Origin: Chlorogloeopsis sp. ULAP01
GTDB lineage: Bacteria; Cyanobacteriota; Cyanobacteriia; Cyanobacteriales; Nostocaceae
DNA: 64,000 nucleotides
Reading direction: 5' to 3'
NCBI RefSeq assembly: GCF_030381805.1
Contig: NZ_JAUDRH010000012.1
Coordinates: 1-64,000, forward strand
The position numbers were made by a program, and so were the translations under genes. The notes under the pieces were generated by a model. It saw nothing but the letters and a program-made list of their open reading frames with translations. It did not search any database and was not told the origin of the DNA. Within the stretch, counting starts at the first letter, position 1. The number at the start of each line of letters is the position of its first letter. Below are positions 10,065 through 18,965 of the stretch, in pieces.

Positions 10065-11312
10065 TTAAGACAAAAATTCTATATCTTTATTTTGAGTAAA
10101 TGTTGATTGTTTATGAGTTAGTTTTTCCCAGTACTGTTTATCTTCATCTGTAGGATTGGCAGCTAATACTGTATTTTTTTCTAGGTTATATTTTGCTATT
10201 TCTCTATCATCTTGAAGTGACGAGATAGTTAATTCTTCACCCTTGATAGTAATTTTGTAATTTTTTCCTTTTAAGAGTTTAATTCCTCCATCCATTAACT
10301 TGATTTTTCCTGTTTGGTTTGCCAGATCCCAAATTTTACCGATGGTTGGTAATATACTCTCTGCCCAAGATTTATTCTCTGCTGATAGCTGGTTCTCTAA
10401 GTCGCTTGTTACTTCTGGTAAAGTGAGATTATCTCTGCGGTTAATTGCCTTTGTCTTAGCTTGTTCGAGTACGGCTATATCCCTTTTGTAATCATATGTT
10501 AATCCGTACTCGGACTGGAGTTTGTTCCAACTGTAGGGTTTGTATACCTGATAACCAGCAATTTTAATATTATTGTGGATGTAGGTAAAGCCGAGTAATT
10601 CCAAACCCCGCATCTTCGGTAATACCCTAATATTGTTTTCCTCTAGGCGTTGGATAAAGGTAGAGACGGTAGGGCTATTTTGAATGGCCTCTTCTATCTT
10701 CGAGCGAATAATCTCCTTACTTGTGGGGTTTTTGTGCTTGCTATTGATTTGTCTGATACTTTTACTGCGATTGGGACTTATAGGTGCAATAATTCCATAC
10801 TCTTGTTTCAATCTAGAGGCGATCACCTCTGAAGTTGTTGGTGTAACCTCCAATCCCAGTTCTGCTGCGATGCGTCTGGTTGATACCTGACAGTTGAAAT
10901 AGTCGTAGGAATCATTAACCAAACTGCCATCTAACCTAATACGGGAAGCTATTATATGTAAGTGTTCGTGGTCGCGGTCGTGATGGCGAACGACGACATA
11001 CTGGGAAGGCGGAAGGTTTGTTTGTTCCCCTGGCAAGTATCCCATGTCTGCTAGATATTCTCTTGCCACATAGTTATACTGACTATCGGATAAATGCTCG
11101 TGATAACCTTCACGGTGTGCGATCGCAATAATTAAGTGGGCACATTGCCGCTTAACAGCCTTATTGGTATATTTGGTTGTGAGAAACTGCCTGTTAAATT
11201 CTTCTGGAGTTTTTCCCATCATGTTAGTATCTATAACTACAGCATTATCTTTTCCCAACACGTATTCTAAAGTGTCAAGGAAGCCAGCTTTTTTGTAGAT
11301 GACGGGTATCAC
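10065..11312 (-). CDS. Relaxase / mobilisation nuclease (MobA/VirD2-like)
   Basis: 415 residues, GTG start. The N-terminal half is a relaxase domain (Pfam Relaxase, PF03432 type). It has the metal-binding triad in HHDRDHEHLHI (H115, H117, H119) and an upstream His at 58. Y6 and Y17 are candidate nicking tyrosines; which is used cannot be told by eye. The enzyme would nick one strand at oriT, stay bound to the 5' end and pilot the strand to the recipient. The C-terminal part ends in a beta-rich module (about 340-405) resembling the tail of the giant protein downstream. The gene lies between a zinc-ribbon gene and the giant gene, all on one strand, with MobC further upstream. No type IV secretion or coupling-protein genes lie in the window, so transfer would need other genes. 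Confidence 0.9.
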   Translation of the reverse strand: MIPVIYKKAGFLDTLEYVLGKDNAVVIDTNMMGKTPEEFNRQFLTTKYTNKAVKRQCAHLIIAIAHREGYHEHLSDSQYNYVAREYLADMGYLPGEQTNLPPSQYVVVRHHDRDHEHLHIIASRIRLDGSLVNDSYDYFNCQVSTRRIAAELGLEVTPTTSEVIASRLKQEYGIIAPISPNRSKSIRQINSKHKNPTSKEIIRSKIEEAIQNSPTVSTFIQRLEENNIRVLPKMRGLELLGFTYIHNNIKIAGYQVYKPYSWNKLQSEYGLTYDYKRDIAVLEQAKTKAINRRDNLTLPEVTSDLENQLSAENKSWAESILPTIGKIWDLANQTGKIKLMDGGIKLLKGKNYKITIKGEELTISSLQDDREIAKYNLEKNTVLAANPTDEDKQYWEKLTHKQSTFTQNKDIEFLS

Positions 11313-11380
11313 TTTACTAATTATGCTTGATGTCGGTTGGCTAATGCTGTGTGTATAGTTTTCCTCATCGGATCTGTATA

Positions 11381-11647
11381 CTAACGTGCTGCAACTCCTC
11401 GGTCATTATTAACAGATACCATCTGTTTTGTTTTTGGTTTCTTCTTAGATTTAATTAACATGGGTGCTGGTTTCTGCTTTGGAGGCTTCGACGGTTTGCA
11501 CCTAGAGCAATAGAGGGGATGTGAGGGATAGCATATCCGTTCCACTACTTGGTTACACTGTTTACAGACGAAGCGATAAACTCGTTGCTTGATGATGCGA
11601 ACGTGAGCCTTAACAAAAACTTCCTTTGTGTCTAAGTGTTTATCCAT
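11381..11647 (-). CDS. Small basic zinc-ribbon protein
   Basis: 88 residues. CKQC (about residues 28-31) and CSRC (about 47-50) form a CxxC-CxxC zinc ribbon, followed by a very basic Lys/Pro-rich tail. It lies between mobC-like and relaxase genes on the same strand, so an accessory DNA-binding role in the relaxosome is plausible; no named family was recognised. It could equally be a small regulator of the operon. Confidence 0.65.
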   Translation of the reverse strand: MDKHLDTKEVFVKAHVRIIKQRVYRFVCKQCNQVVERICYPSHPLYCSRCKPSKPPKQKPAPMLIKSKKKPKTKQMVSVNNDRGVAAR

Positions 11648-11752
11648 TGCGATTCTATGATTACTATGCCTGATTATCTATTCGATTCTAAGGTTCCTAG
11701 AAGTAGAACGCTTGAGTTACCTTCCAAAGTGAGGCTGCCTTCTGATTTTGAG

Positions 11753-12088
11753 CTAGTCTAGTGGCATATTGAATGCAACCGCAATAGTTTTATCCACTTG
11801 AGCGATCGCCTTCTCGACTGGTTGGGCTAGTTGGGGATGACCTGTTTCTTTTACTAAATGTAATAGCATCATCAGTTCGCTTTTAGCCATACCTGCGGCG
11901 CTACGAATAGTTACTAAATCAGCTGGTGGTAAGTAAGCCAGTACTCGTTTCAACCCACAGGAGCGCAGGTACTCAGAGGCGGTTACTCCTGTAGCAGCAG
12001 CTTTCTCTTTAATGGTAGCTTTCTCATCCTCAAACAGGTACACTTTAATAGATTTGGTTCTCTTTGTAAGAATATTTATACTTTCCAT
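11753..12088 (-). CDS. mobC: MobC-like relaxosome accessory protein (ribbon-helix-helix)
   Basis: 111 residues. The N-terminus (RTKSIKVYLFEDEKATIKEKAA then GVTASEYLRSCGL, described in parts) has the beta strand plus two helices of a ribbon-helix-helix DNA-binding protein, and the helical C-terminal half fits MobC/NikA-type proteins. These bind oriT as dimers and help the relaxase open the DNA. It is the first gene of the leftward mobilisation operon and starts next to a spacer with several inverted repeats (12165-12315), the expected place for its binding sites. Such proteins often also repress their own operon. The family call rests on size, fold pattern and neighbourhood. Confidence 0.75.
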   Translation of the reverse strand: MESINILTKRTKSIKVYLFEDEKATIKEKAAATGVTASEYLRSCGLKRVLAYLPPADLVTIRSAAGMAKSELMMLLHLVKETGHPQLAQPVEKAIAQVDKTIAVAFNMPLD

Positions 12089-12465
12089 TTAGTAAATTAA
12101 TTTAAAATTCTATTCTTGAATGACCCTATTGGGCATACCTTGCCTTAGTGGTCTTAGTGGAAGAACAGTACTGTATGGGAATGTCATTCTGGGGAATGGA
12201 GGATACTGTGGTTATGCGAGAGTATGGTGGGAGTAGGCACAACCATACTATACCCATCGACAGTACTCTTGTACTAGGGATATTTGTACTATGTAGGAGG
12301 CTAGCTTGGGGCTAGTGTGGGATAGTTGGAGATGACATTTTCTCAGTATAGGTTTAAGGTATAGATGAATACTTTTTATTACTGATAATTTTTCCTTTAT
12401 CGGTAAGGACATCGTACTTTGTAACTCAATCTTTTAATTAATGGTTTGGAGTTTGGATAATTTGG
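12089..12465. other. Candidate oriT / divergent control region
   Basis: A 377-bp spacer between divergent mobC-like and 168-residue genes holds an unusual density of inverted repeats: perfect palindrome ACAGTACTGT (12165-12174), TATGGT/ACCATA with a 13-base loop (12223-12247), AGTAC/GTACT with a 4-base loop (12262-12275), and CTAGC/GCTAG with a 5-base loop (12301-12315). Clustered hairpins beside relaxase and mobC genes are typical of transfer origins. No known nic consensus was identified, so the exact nick site is not proposed. The region should also carry the two divergent promoters. Confidence 0.5.
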
Positions 12466-12972
12466 ATGGGTGAGAAAGAATTTGCGGTGATCCCGCAGAT
12501 TAAAAGGAGTGTAAACACACTTACGGGTAAGATGTTTGAGTACTTGGCATCTAGCCCAATTGAGATGGGGTTAGTGGAGACGGTGGTACATACCCTCAAG
12601 GCATTTTGGTTGCCCCTGGCGATGCATTCAGTTGGGGTGAGAGGTGAAGAGTTAAGAAAAGTTGCTATCTGGGCAATTGGGGTATTGGAGAGTCAGATAT
12701 TATTGATTAAGCGCACTTGTGGCTTAGAGGAGATATCGCAGTTGGTACTAGTTACCCCAATAGTCGGTCAATCTTTTGCTGGGGTTGTACCTCCTACTTC
12801 CACACAGACACAACAGCAACCAAATGATAGTATTAATGCTTCTTCTTCTGTTATTGCACCTACCCAAGAAGATGAGTTAGGTGAAGATAACTTTTTCGAT
12901 GTGGATGAGGATGACCCGATAGCTAAAGCAGAGATAGTAGCGGATGCTGGATTTTACTGGACTTTAGACTAA
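12466..12972 (+). CDS. Hypothetical acidic-tail protein, divergent from mobC
   Basis: 168 residues, not recognised. The first 100 residues look like a helical globular domain with hydrophobic stretches but no clear membrane span. Next comes a Thr/Gln/Ser/Pro linker (about 110-130) and a strongly acidic segment (EDELGEDNFFDVDEDD) near the C-terminus. It diverges from the mobilisation operon across the oriT-like spacer and ends shortly before a transposase gene on the other strand. Its place suggests a plasmid or ICE maintenance or transfer accessory role, but the sequence itself gives no function. Confidence 0.6.
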   Translation: MGEKEFAVIPQIKRSVNTLTGKMFEYLASSPIEMGLVETVVHTLKAFWLPLAMHSVGVRGEELRKVAIWAIGVLESQILLIKRTCGLEEISQLVLVTPIVGQSFAGVVPPTSTQTQQQPNDSINASSSVIAPTQEDELGEDNFFDVDEDDPIAKAEIVADAGFYWTLD

Positions 12973-13041
12973 GAAACGACAAAACAGCGCAACAGAAAGA
13001 ATTTGATGCGTATTAGTGTACAGATTAAAAAAACAAACTTT

Positions 13042-14352
13042 TTAAGCGGGCTTGGGTTGTTGCGGAGTAGGAGTTTTAGTTTGTTTTTTAACCACAGGGT
13101 AGTTAATTCTACGATGGAGTGTTGTTTCTGGTTTCCAACCAGGGGATTTTCCGCGTGGTTTTGGGGATTGAGCTGGTGTGTGAATCAGCGTTAAAATTGC
13201 ACCCATAGATTGTGCAACCCTTCCCGGAGTTAGCTTTGGAGAGGTTTTTTGCCAAGGTAAAGGGTTATCTTTAACGATATCCCGTGCTAACCACAATTGC
13301 CAAGTTATCATCGGCATTAGGTCACTCCATCTATCAGATTGCTCCGGAGTTGAGAGTTTTGGCAATGTCCAATGTAGCCTTTGTTTAGCAAAACGATACC
13401 AATGGTCAACACCGAAGCGTCGTAAGTAAAATCGGAAAATTTTTGTACAAGGGAGCATGGACTTGCCAATAAAAGCCAACCACATTGGTTTTTGTACTCG
13501 TCTACTACCATTGGACTTCAAGCGTTCGACTAATATCACCGACATTGGGTGTAGTGGAGATTTACGTAGGTGTAGCTCATGCCACAAGCGAATTCTTAAT
13601 CTCCCTAGTTGTGCATCTTCTAACTCTATTGTTTCTACAGGCTCATCCCAAGTAGATCCATCCAAAAGTTTAAATTTACTCCCGTGAATTCGTCTTCTGC
13701 CTCTGCCACCGTATGCTGGTGGTGCTGTCCACAAACACAAATTCGACCGTAAACGGATAATTTTATCAACTTCTATATCTGCTGTTTTGATTACGAATGG
13801 GGCACATCCATACTCAATATCCCAACATGAAATTGCCCTATGTGGTAGGTGTGGGCATACTTTTTTGAGTTGCCAGACTGCTTTGTCTATCGGTGTTTCC
13901 CAACTGGTTATCCTCTCATGTCTTAGAGGTAATGCCCAGCTCCCTTCTGCTTCCGGAATTAACGCTAGGGTACTGTACCCATAGCCAACAGTGACTGGTT
14001 TTCCTCCAAATCCTCCTTGGGTATAATGCTCGTAGGTTCTTTCCTTCACAGTAGGTGCATTTGGTCTTGACCATGCAGTATGGTCACCAGCTAGTAAAAT
14101 ATGTTCTTCTTGTTCTATTTGTTGAATATACAATTTCATCAACTTATTTCGTTGTGGTCGTGTATCTTGAAGCGATTCATAGGCACTTGACCATTTGCGG
14201 CGAAATACCGGGCATAATGATAAATCTGCTAAACTATCGGCTTTTCGGCTCAACATCATCGCATCCATTAGTTCAAATGTGGCATCCTTTGCTCGACCCA
14301 GATACGAGTACGCCTCTTGACGGAATGCTTTCAGTTTCGATACAAGTTCCAT
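13042..14352 (-). CDS. DDE-superfamily transposase (cyanobacterial IS)
   Basis: 436 residues. Motif AGDHTAWSRP (first catalytic Asp region, about residue 89) and a second SCWDIEYG segment mark a DDE_5/RNase H-like transposase of a kind common in cyanobacteria; I believe it matches the NF041680-type family. The C-terminus is a basic Pro/Lys/Thr-rich tail. The frame looks intact and full length, so it may be active. I could not find convincing terminal inverted repeats in the flanking 100-200 bases, so the element's borders are left open. It sits at the edge of the mobilisation module, at the start of a transposon-rich stretch. Confidence 0.8.
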   Translation of the reverse strand: MELVSKLKAFRQEAYSYLGRAKDATFELMDAMMLSRKADSLADLSLCPVFRRKWSSAYESLQDTRPQRNKLMKLYIQQIEQEEHILLAGDHTAWSRPNAPTVKERTYEHYTQGGFGGKPVTVGYGYSTLALIPEAEGSWALPLRHERITSWETPIDKAVWQLKKVCPHLPHRAISCWDIEYGCAPFVIKTADIEVDKIIRLRSNLCLWTAPPAYGGRGRRRIHGSKFKLLDGSTWDEPVETIELEDAQLGRLRIRLWHELHLRKSPLHPMSVILVERLKSNGSRRVQKPMWLAFIGKSMLPCTKIFRFYLRRFGVDHWYRFAKQRLHWTLPKLSTPEQSDRWSDLMPMITWQLWLARDIVKDNPLPWQKTSPKLTPGRVAQSMGAILTLIHTPAQSPKPRGKSPGWKPETTLHRRINYPVVKKQTKTPTPQQPKPA

Positions 14353-14434
14353 AGCGAAAGTTGAGGATTGGTAGTGCTTTTCTCATCTTCCGTCGGGAGA
14401 TGCTTGTTTTTCACACAAGGATCTCTCTATTTTT

Positions 14435-14546
14435 GGCGTTGCTGATTTAAAGTATGAATTTGTCTCACGCAAAACCGCACAGTCGCAGAGAGTAAGAGTT
14501 TTAAATGTCTGATTTTTTAAATTTCATACCTCTATTCAGCAACGCC
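14435..14546. mobile_element. 112-bp MITE with 8-bp target duplication
   Basis: The ends are inverted repeats: perfect GGCGTTGCTGA (14435-14445) against its complement (14536-14546), with the match extending imperfectly to about 27 bases (GTATGAA on both sides). The element is bracketed by the 8-bp direct repeat CTATTTTT (14427-14434 and 14547-14554), a target-site duplication. It has no coding capacity. Its right end, read inward, matches the left end of the IS1-family element at 19797 at 21 of 25 positions, and 8-9 bp duplications are typical of IS1. It is therefore probably moved by an IS1-type transposase. The rest of the 14353-14762 spacer shows nothing else. Confidence 0.8.
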
Positions 14547-14762
14547 CTATTTTTTGATACAAGCTTTTTGTCCGCCGTGACCGCTATGCGCTCACGCGCT
14601 TTAGTCTAAAGTCCAGATTTTACGTTGATTGAAAAAATTAAACCCCACTTGGGAGTGGAGTTCGTATGAGGAGAGATTATTCTTTTGGCGGCGTCACCTC
14701 AATAACCCTCTTTTGTCACTATGATGAGAGAATAATAAGATAAAAACGACGAAACCGTTGCT

Positions 14763-15574
14763 GTGAGCATGATACAGTCTCGTTCCGCTGCACCAACAGT
14801 AAAATTTGTGGACGAATATTGCCAGTGGTATAAAAACCTGTTTTCAGATGTTAGGAATTTCGAGGCTTTTAAGTACCTTCATGTGGGTTGTGTTTCAGAT
14901 ATAAAACGTAAAACCCTACCAGCGAGCGCTAAGATTGTTGGGTTAGATAATCATCAAGGATTACATCATCTTTTAACTTCAGCACATTGGGAAGTAGAAA
15001 AGTTAAGAACCTTGCGGTTAGAACTAATTTTACAAGTGTTAAAGGGAAGACCGATCATTTTAATTATTGACGAAACAGGAGATAAGAAAAAAGGAACATC
15101 AACAGATTATGTCAAACGGTAGTACATAGGAAATTTGGGAAAAACCGAGAATGGGATTGTGGTGGTGACAGCATATGGTGTGTTCTATGGTTTAAAACAA
15201 AGTAAGAATGAATTAGGTTGGGCAGATTATCGTTTGACTCACTATCCAGATATTGAGCGATGGTGAGCCAGCGCGTTGCGGGGGTTCCCCCCGTTGTAGC
15301 GACTGGCGAACCCGAAGGGTGGGAGATTGTTTGTAGTAGCTATTTGATGGTTAGTCTTCATTCAGACCAAATGCGCTCTTCTCCGTCACAATCTCAATCA
15401 AAATTGGCTTCTCATCCCTGGTGGAATAATGGTAAAGGCTGGAAGAATATTCTGAACAATCTCCGTTTAATAGTTCAACCTTTTATCCTATTTAATTTAA
15501 TTCAACCTTGGCTTACAGTTTTCCTTATCCCCCAATTATCTTTGGGATTTGCGCTCACTTCAATCCATTGTTAA
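14763..15574 (+). pseudogene. IS701-family transposase, nonsense-mutated and internally deleted
   Basis: The first 119 codons (14763-15119) match the N-terminus of IS701 transposases (FVDEYCQWY..., and IIDETGDKKKG with the first catalytic Asp). A TAG at 15120-15122 stands where a Gln codon is expected (KR-Q-YIGN). The same frame then continues for another 45 codons or so. From about 15267 a palindromic repeat replaces the centre of the gene, and about 15340-15574 encodes the usual IS701 C-terminus (SHPWWNNGKGWKN...). The gene is thus broken twice and cannot give an active transposase. Confidence 0.85.
15267..15317. repeat. Palindromic GC-rich repeat in the IS701 remnant
   Basis: A hairpin-forming block (GCCAGCGCGTTGCGGGGG against CCCCCCGTTGTAGCGACTGGC, with small mismatches) lies exactly where the central part of the IS701 transposase is missing. 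It is related to the longer block at 2996-3133 within the giant gene. The two copies identify a dispersed palindromic repeat family in this genome. Confidence 0.75.
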
Positions 15575-16538
15575 TTACCTTACTTATCCCATTTTTATCT
15601 TCCTGTCTCACCCTGATTTCTTTTTTTCCTCTGCCTAAAGTGACAAAAGAGCGATAAACAGCGTAAACGGGTAGAGGGTCACGGTTATCAAAGCGATAAG
15701 GTGTACGGAGGTTAATCTGACAAAACCTTATCGCCAGTTTTGTTTGCCGAGCAGGTCGCTGGCTCGTGGATGGTAATTCAATTTCCTGTTCAAAACTGAT
15801 AGGTTGTGCTTCTAATTTCGACCAGAGACGCTCACTATCACGATCCAAACTACGGTTATGCGCCGCACGAATCAGAACTCCAGTGTGCTGAAGTTGACGA
15901 GTTTTATCAAAAACTTCTGTGATATCGCCTTCGCGGTCAAAAACATGAATTACCCGCGTATGCGGCTTACAAGGTTTTCGATAGTGGTGAGTGCTTCCAC
16001 CCATTTATAAGATTCTTTTTGCTCAAAGGGTCGGTTTCGGGCTTCTTTACGGGCTGCTGCCTGTCGCTGTTTCTTCTGTGTTGGAGTTTCATCTAGCGGC
16101 GGTTTCAATTTTGGCTCCCGATTCCATAATTTTTGCCACAACAACCCAACAGATTGACCACTCTCAGGTTTTATAGAAGACAGCACTGTGCAATATTAAG
16201 CCGTTACCGCCTTTGCCAATTGGGCCATAACCTTCTTTTTTAGCTGTAATACTGCCATAACCCTTGAAAAGTCGTGTCTCCCACACACAGCACTACATCC
16301 TGTTCTGCAACAGTCTCCGCCGTCATCTGACAGTGCGGCTCAATCATGCTTGAAAATTGCACTTTTGGATTGGCAAAAACTCGTAAGCTCTTTTGAGTAC
16401 TGTTCCATTGCTGAAGATTTCTGACAGTCCTTTGCCAAATCCAAGGCTTAGAGCATAGCCTATCGACATTGCACGCTCATTTAATCGGCGATCGCCCAGT
16501 TCTAGGGTTGCAAAATTCTTCTCCCACCAGTCCAGCAT
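15575..16538 (-). pseudogene. IS4-family (Tn5/IS50-like) transposase, frameshifted and truncated
   Basis: Three successive frames together encode an IS4/Tn5-type transposase. 16344-16538 gives the N-terminal DNA-binding part (DWWEKNFATLELGDRRLNER). A second frame carries VVLCVGDTTFQG (first catalytic Asp) and shifts again to YGPIGKGGNGLILHS. 15575-16004 gives VIHVFDREGDITEVF (second catalytic Asp region). Stops and frameshifts lie between them, and the C-terminal domain with the catalytic Glu is missing: the left end runs into the IS701 remnant. Non-functional. Confidence 0.85.
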
Positions 16539-16611
16539 TGCTTATCACCTTTAGCACCCGATTTCAATTACCGTACCGTATATGTTGTGCTGTTTCTCAA
16601 ATCCTTTACCA

Positions 16612-16644
16612 CTAAGCCTTTCAAGACTTAACGGCAAAAGTCAG
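16612..16644 (-). repeat. Outer end of the IS4/IS50-like element
   Basis: Read on the minus strand from 16644, the sequence begins CTGACTTTTGCC, resembling the CTGACTCTTATAC ends of IS50/Tn5. It lies 106 bases upstream of the pseudogene's ATG and marks the point where the element entered the CHAT gene. The other end of the element is lost. Confidence 0.55.
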
Positions 16645-18946
16645 AACGCCTGTCTCCTTTTGCTGTTTGGCAAGCGCTCAGAACGAGTAATTCAAGTGCA
16701 GAATGCTGATTGTCCTTTTTTAATAGGAAGCTTAACTCCTGAACATTTATAGGACGATCCCAAGCTAAGATGAAGGTTCGCTCAGGATCGGAACTGAATT
16801 GTCCATGAGTAGACAGATGAATCACTGGAAGCAGATTGTCTTTAATTTTATCCTGAAAGCGACTGCTGGTGAATTCAGCGTTGAGTACTTGTGATACAGA
16901 AGCAGCGTTTCTTTTAATATTTTGAATCTCTACTTTTACTTCCGGTAAAGGATTTAAGTTTTTTGGAACTAAGGGATTTTTAAAACTAGGGCTTACTTCA
17001 GAGATTCCGGCGGCAAGTACCTTTAACTTTTCTGGTGTTAAAGCTTGGCTTTGCAAAAAATATGAATTTAATGTTATCGAAATACTATATGACTTAATTA
17101 GATAATTATTTCCATCATGTAACATACCAAGAGGTAGATTCTGAAAATAGCTATCTAAGACAAATACTAAATTTCCTGAGTCTGGAAGAAACTTTTTGAT
17201 TGGGGTGAATAGCAATTGATATAAATCTTTAGAATAAATAAGATATTTATTTTCTTGAAAATCTATAAAATTTTGGTCTTGGATAAGTTTGATTAAATTA
17301 TTAATAGAACTCTCAATTAACTTGAAGTTTAATGAGTGATGGTGAAGTGTTCCCTGCAAGTCTCTTACAATTACTTCAACTTTATTTCTAATCTTAATCA
17401 AATAAATAATAGGTGGTAATTTGGTTAAATTTTGATTATCGGTTAAAGAAAAGATAGGTAACTTACCGCATTTCAAAAAATTTTCTAATTCTGCTAATCT
17501 TAGCTGCTCGTGAATTTTGATTACTTGCTTCAAATCTGGCTGTCCTTGAGATAAAAGCATCTCCATATAGTCTTGATAAATAGGCTCAACTTTCTCCTTA
17601 AAAGAGAATTGAACTTCAGGATCAACTGATAAAAGATTTCCTCGCACTTGGTCAAGGCTGCTAATAGCAGCAGCATATGCTTCCAGTGATTTGTCAAACC
17701 TTCCTTCGTGCTGATATCTGCGTCCTAGCTGCCATTGCCATTGATATGCTAAATCCCAAGCTTGTACTGATTGAGCTAGTGCCATTGCTTGCTCTAAATA
17801 TTGTTTTGATTGAACTGTTTCACCAAGAGCACCATAAATACTACTGATAGTTCCCATTGCATCAGATTTTGTTCGCTTATTGTCTATTTGTTGAGCTAGT
17901 AATAGAGCTTTTTGAGCAATTGAGAGCGCCGCTGATAATGCAGATTTACTGTCAGAGAAAATCAGTTTATCTAATTCATTATTTTGGGAAATTTGTACTA
18001 GAGACTGAGCAAAGCTAAGTCGAGCATTAATAGATTCAATCTCTGGTAGTTGCTGAAATTGTTGAGGTGAAGCTAATAATTGTTTTACTAAGTTTTGAAG
18101 AAGTTGCCTTCTAGCTTTAATCTCTTTGTCTAGTGGTAACCATTTCTCTCCATCTATCAACAAACCGATTTGGCTCAGTTGTGCTAAGAGCGTACTTTCA
18201 TTTTGTTTTTCTGCTTCCACTGTTTGATAAAGTTGCAAAGCAGAATTAAATTTAGATTGGGCTGTAGAAAGTGCTTCTTGCTTGGCTATAGGCTCGTCTG
18301 TTAGCTGATATTCATTTTTAGCTTGCCTGTAAAAGTATCGTTCTGTATTAGCTAAACTCCTCAATAATTGATTATGGAAGTTTGAATCTTGTTCAAAAGA
18401 CAAACTTTTAGCCATAGCAATAGCTTTGTGTAAAACAACTCTAGACGCTTCAGGCTTACCAATCAAACGTAGTAGCTCACCCAAGCTGCCAAGCCCGATC
18501 GCTCTAACTTTAAGTAGCGGCTGCTTGTGCACAGCAGCTTCCAAGTACTTTTGAGATTCATCAATAGACTGCGGCAATTGAATCTGATTTTTGCAAATCC
18601 AGTCTTCTAGCTCTAAGACTTCAGTGAGAGATAAGCAAGCGCGAAGATACAGCCCGCGCTCTCGAAGTGCCAGGCTTTGATTAATGCGGCTGCCAGTCAT
18701 GCCTTCTTTATTTTTTAATTTGCGGTAGATCTGGTATGCCTTTTCCCATGTCTGGTAAGCAACTTCTGGATGACCTTGATTTAGTTGTGCAAATCCCTTT
18801 TGAGTAAGGCTTTGCGCTTGGGATTGTCCGGAAGTTTGGGTAACTTGAGATTTCGCTGCCTCTTGAAACAGAATTATCAGCAATGTCAAAGATAGTCCCA
18901 AAACAAGATGTTTTAAAACAATCGCTAGTTGCCGTTTTCTTGCCAT
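16628..18946 (-). CDS. CHAT-domain TPR protein, C-terminus truncated by an IS
   Basis: 772 residues. The N-terminus has one hydrophobic segment (about residues 13-27), a signal peptide or anchor, followed by TPR-like helical repeats (about 40-440) and a caspase-like CHAT domain. Both catalytic residues are present: His in HLSTHGQF and Cys in LSACQTAKGDRR. The normal CHAT end after the Cys motif is missing. The last residues (about SDFCR) are encoded by the end of the IS4/IS50-like element at 16644, so the product is truncated and probably misfolded. The ATG is 19 bases after the stop of a haemagglutinin-like gene, an operon pairing common in cyanobacteria. CHAT proteases act as peptidases in surface or death-related systems; the native target here is unknown. 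Confidence 0.85.
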   Translation of the reverse strand: MARKRQLAIVLKHLVLGLSLTLLIILFQEAAKSQVTQTSGQSQAQSLTQKGFAQLNQGHPEVAYQTWEKAYQIYRKLKNKEGMTGSRINQSLALRERGLYLRACLSLTEVLELEDWICKNQIQLPQSIDESQKYLEAAVHKQPLLKVRAIGLGSLGELLRLIGKPEASRVVLHKAIAMAKSLSFEQDSNFHNQLLRSLANTERYFYRQAKNEYQLTDEPIAKQEALSTAQSKFNSALQLYQTVEAEKQNESTLLAQLSQIGLLIDGEKWLPLDKEIKARRQLLQNLVKQLLASPQQFQQLPEIESINARLSFAQSLVQISQNNELDKLIFSDSKSALSAALSIAQKALLLAQQIDNKRTKSDAMGTISSIYGALGETVQSKQYLEQAMALAQSVQAWDLAYQWQWQLGRRYQHEGRFDKSLEAYAAAISSLDQVRGNLLSVDPEVQFSFKEKVEPIYQDYMEMLLSQGQPDLKQVIKIHEQLRLAELENFLKCGKLPIFSLTDNQNLTKLPPIIYLIKIRNKVEVIVRDLQGTLHHHSLNFKLIESSINNLIKLIQDQNFIDFQENKYLIYSKDLYQLLFTPIKKFLPDSGNLVFVLDSYFQNLPLGMLHDGNNYLIKSYSISITLNSYFLQSQALTPEKLKVLAAGISEVSPSFKNPLVPKNLNPLPEVKVEIQNIKRNAASVSQVLNAEFTSSRFQDKIKDNLLPVIHLSTHGQFSSDPERTFILAWDRPINVQELSFLLKKDNQHSALELLVLSACQTAKGDRRSDFCR

Positions 18947-18965
18947 GTTTAAGTCTGCGTTTGTC

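Noticed and set aside
13457..14354. Plus-strand frames opposite the DDE transposase
   Set aside because: Antisense shadows; the transposase motifs on the minus strand account for the sequence.
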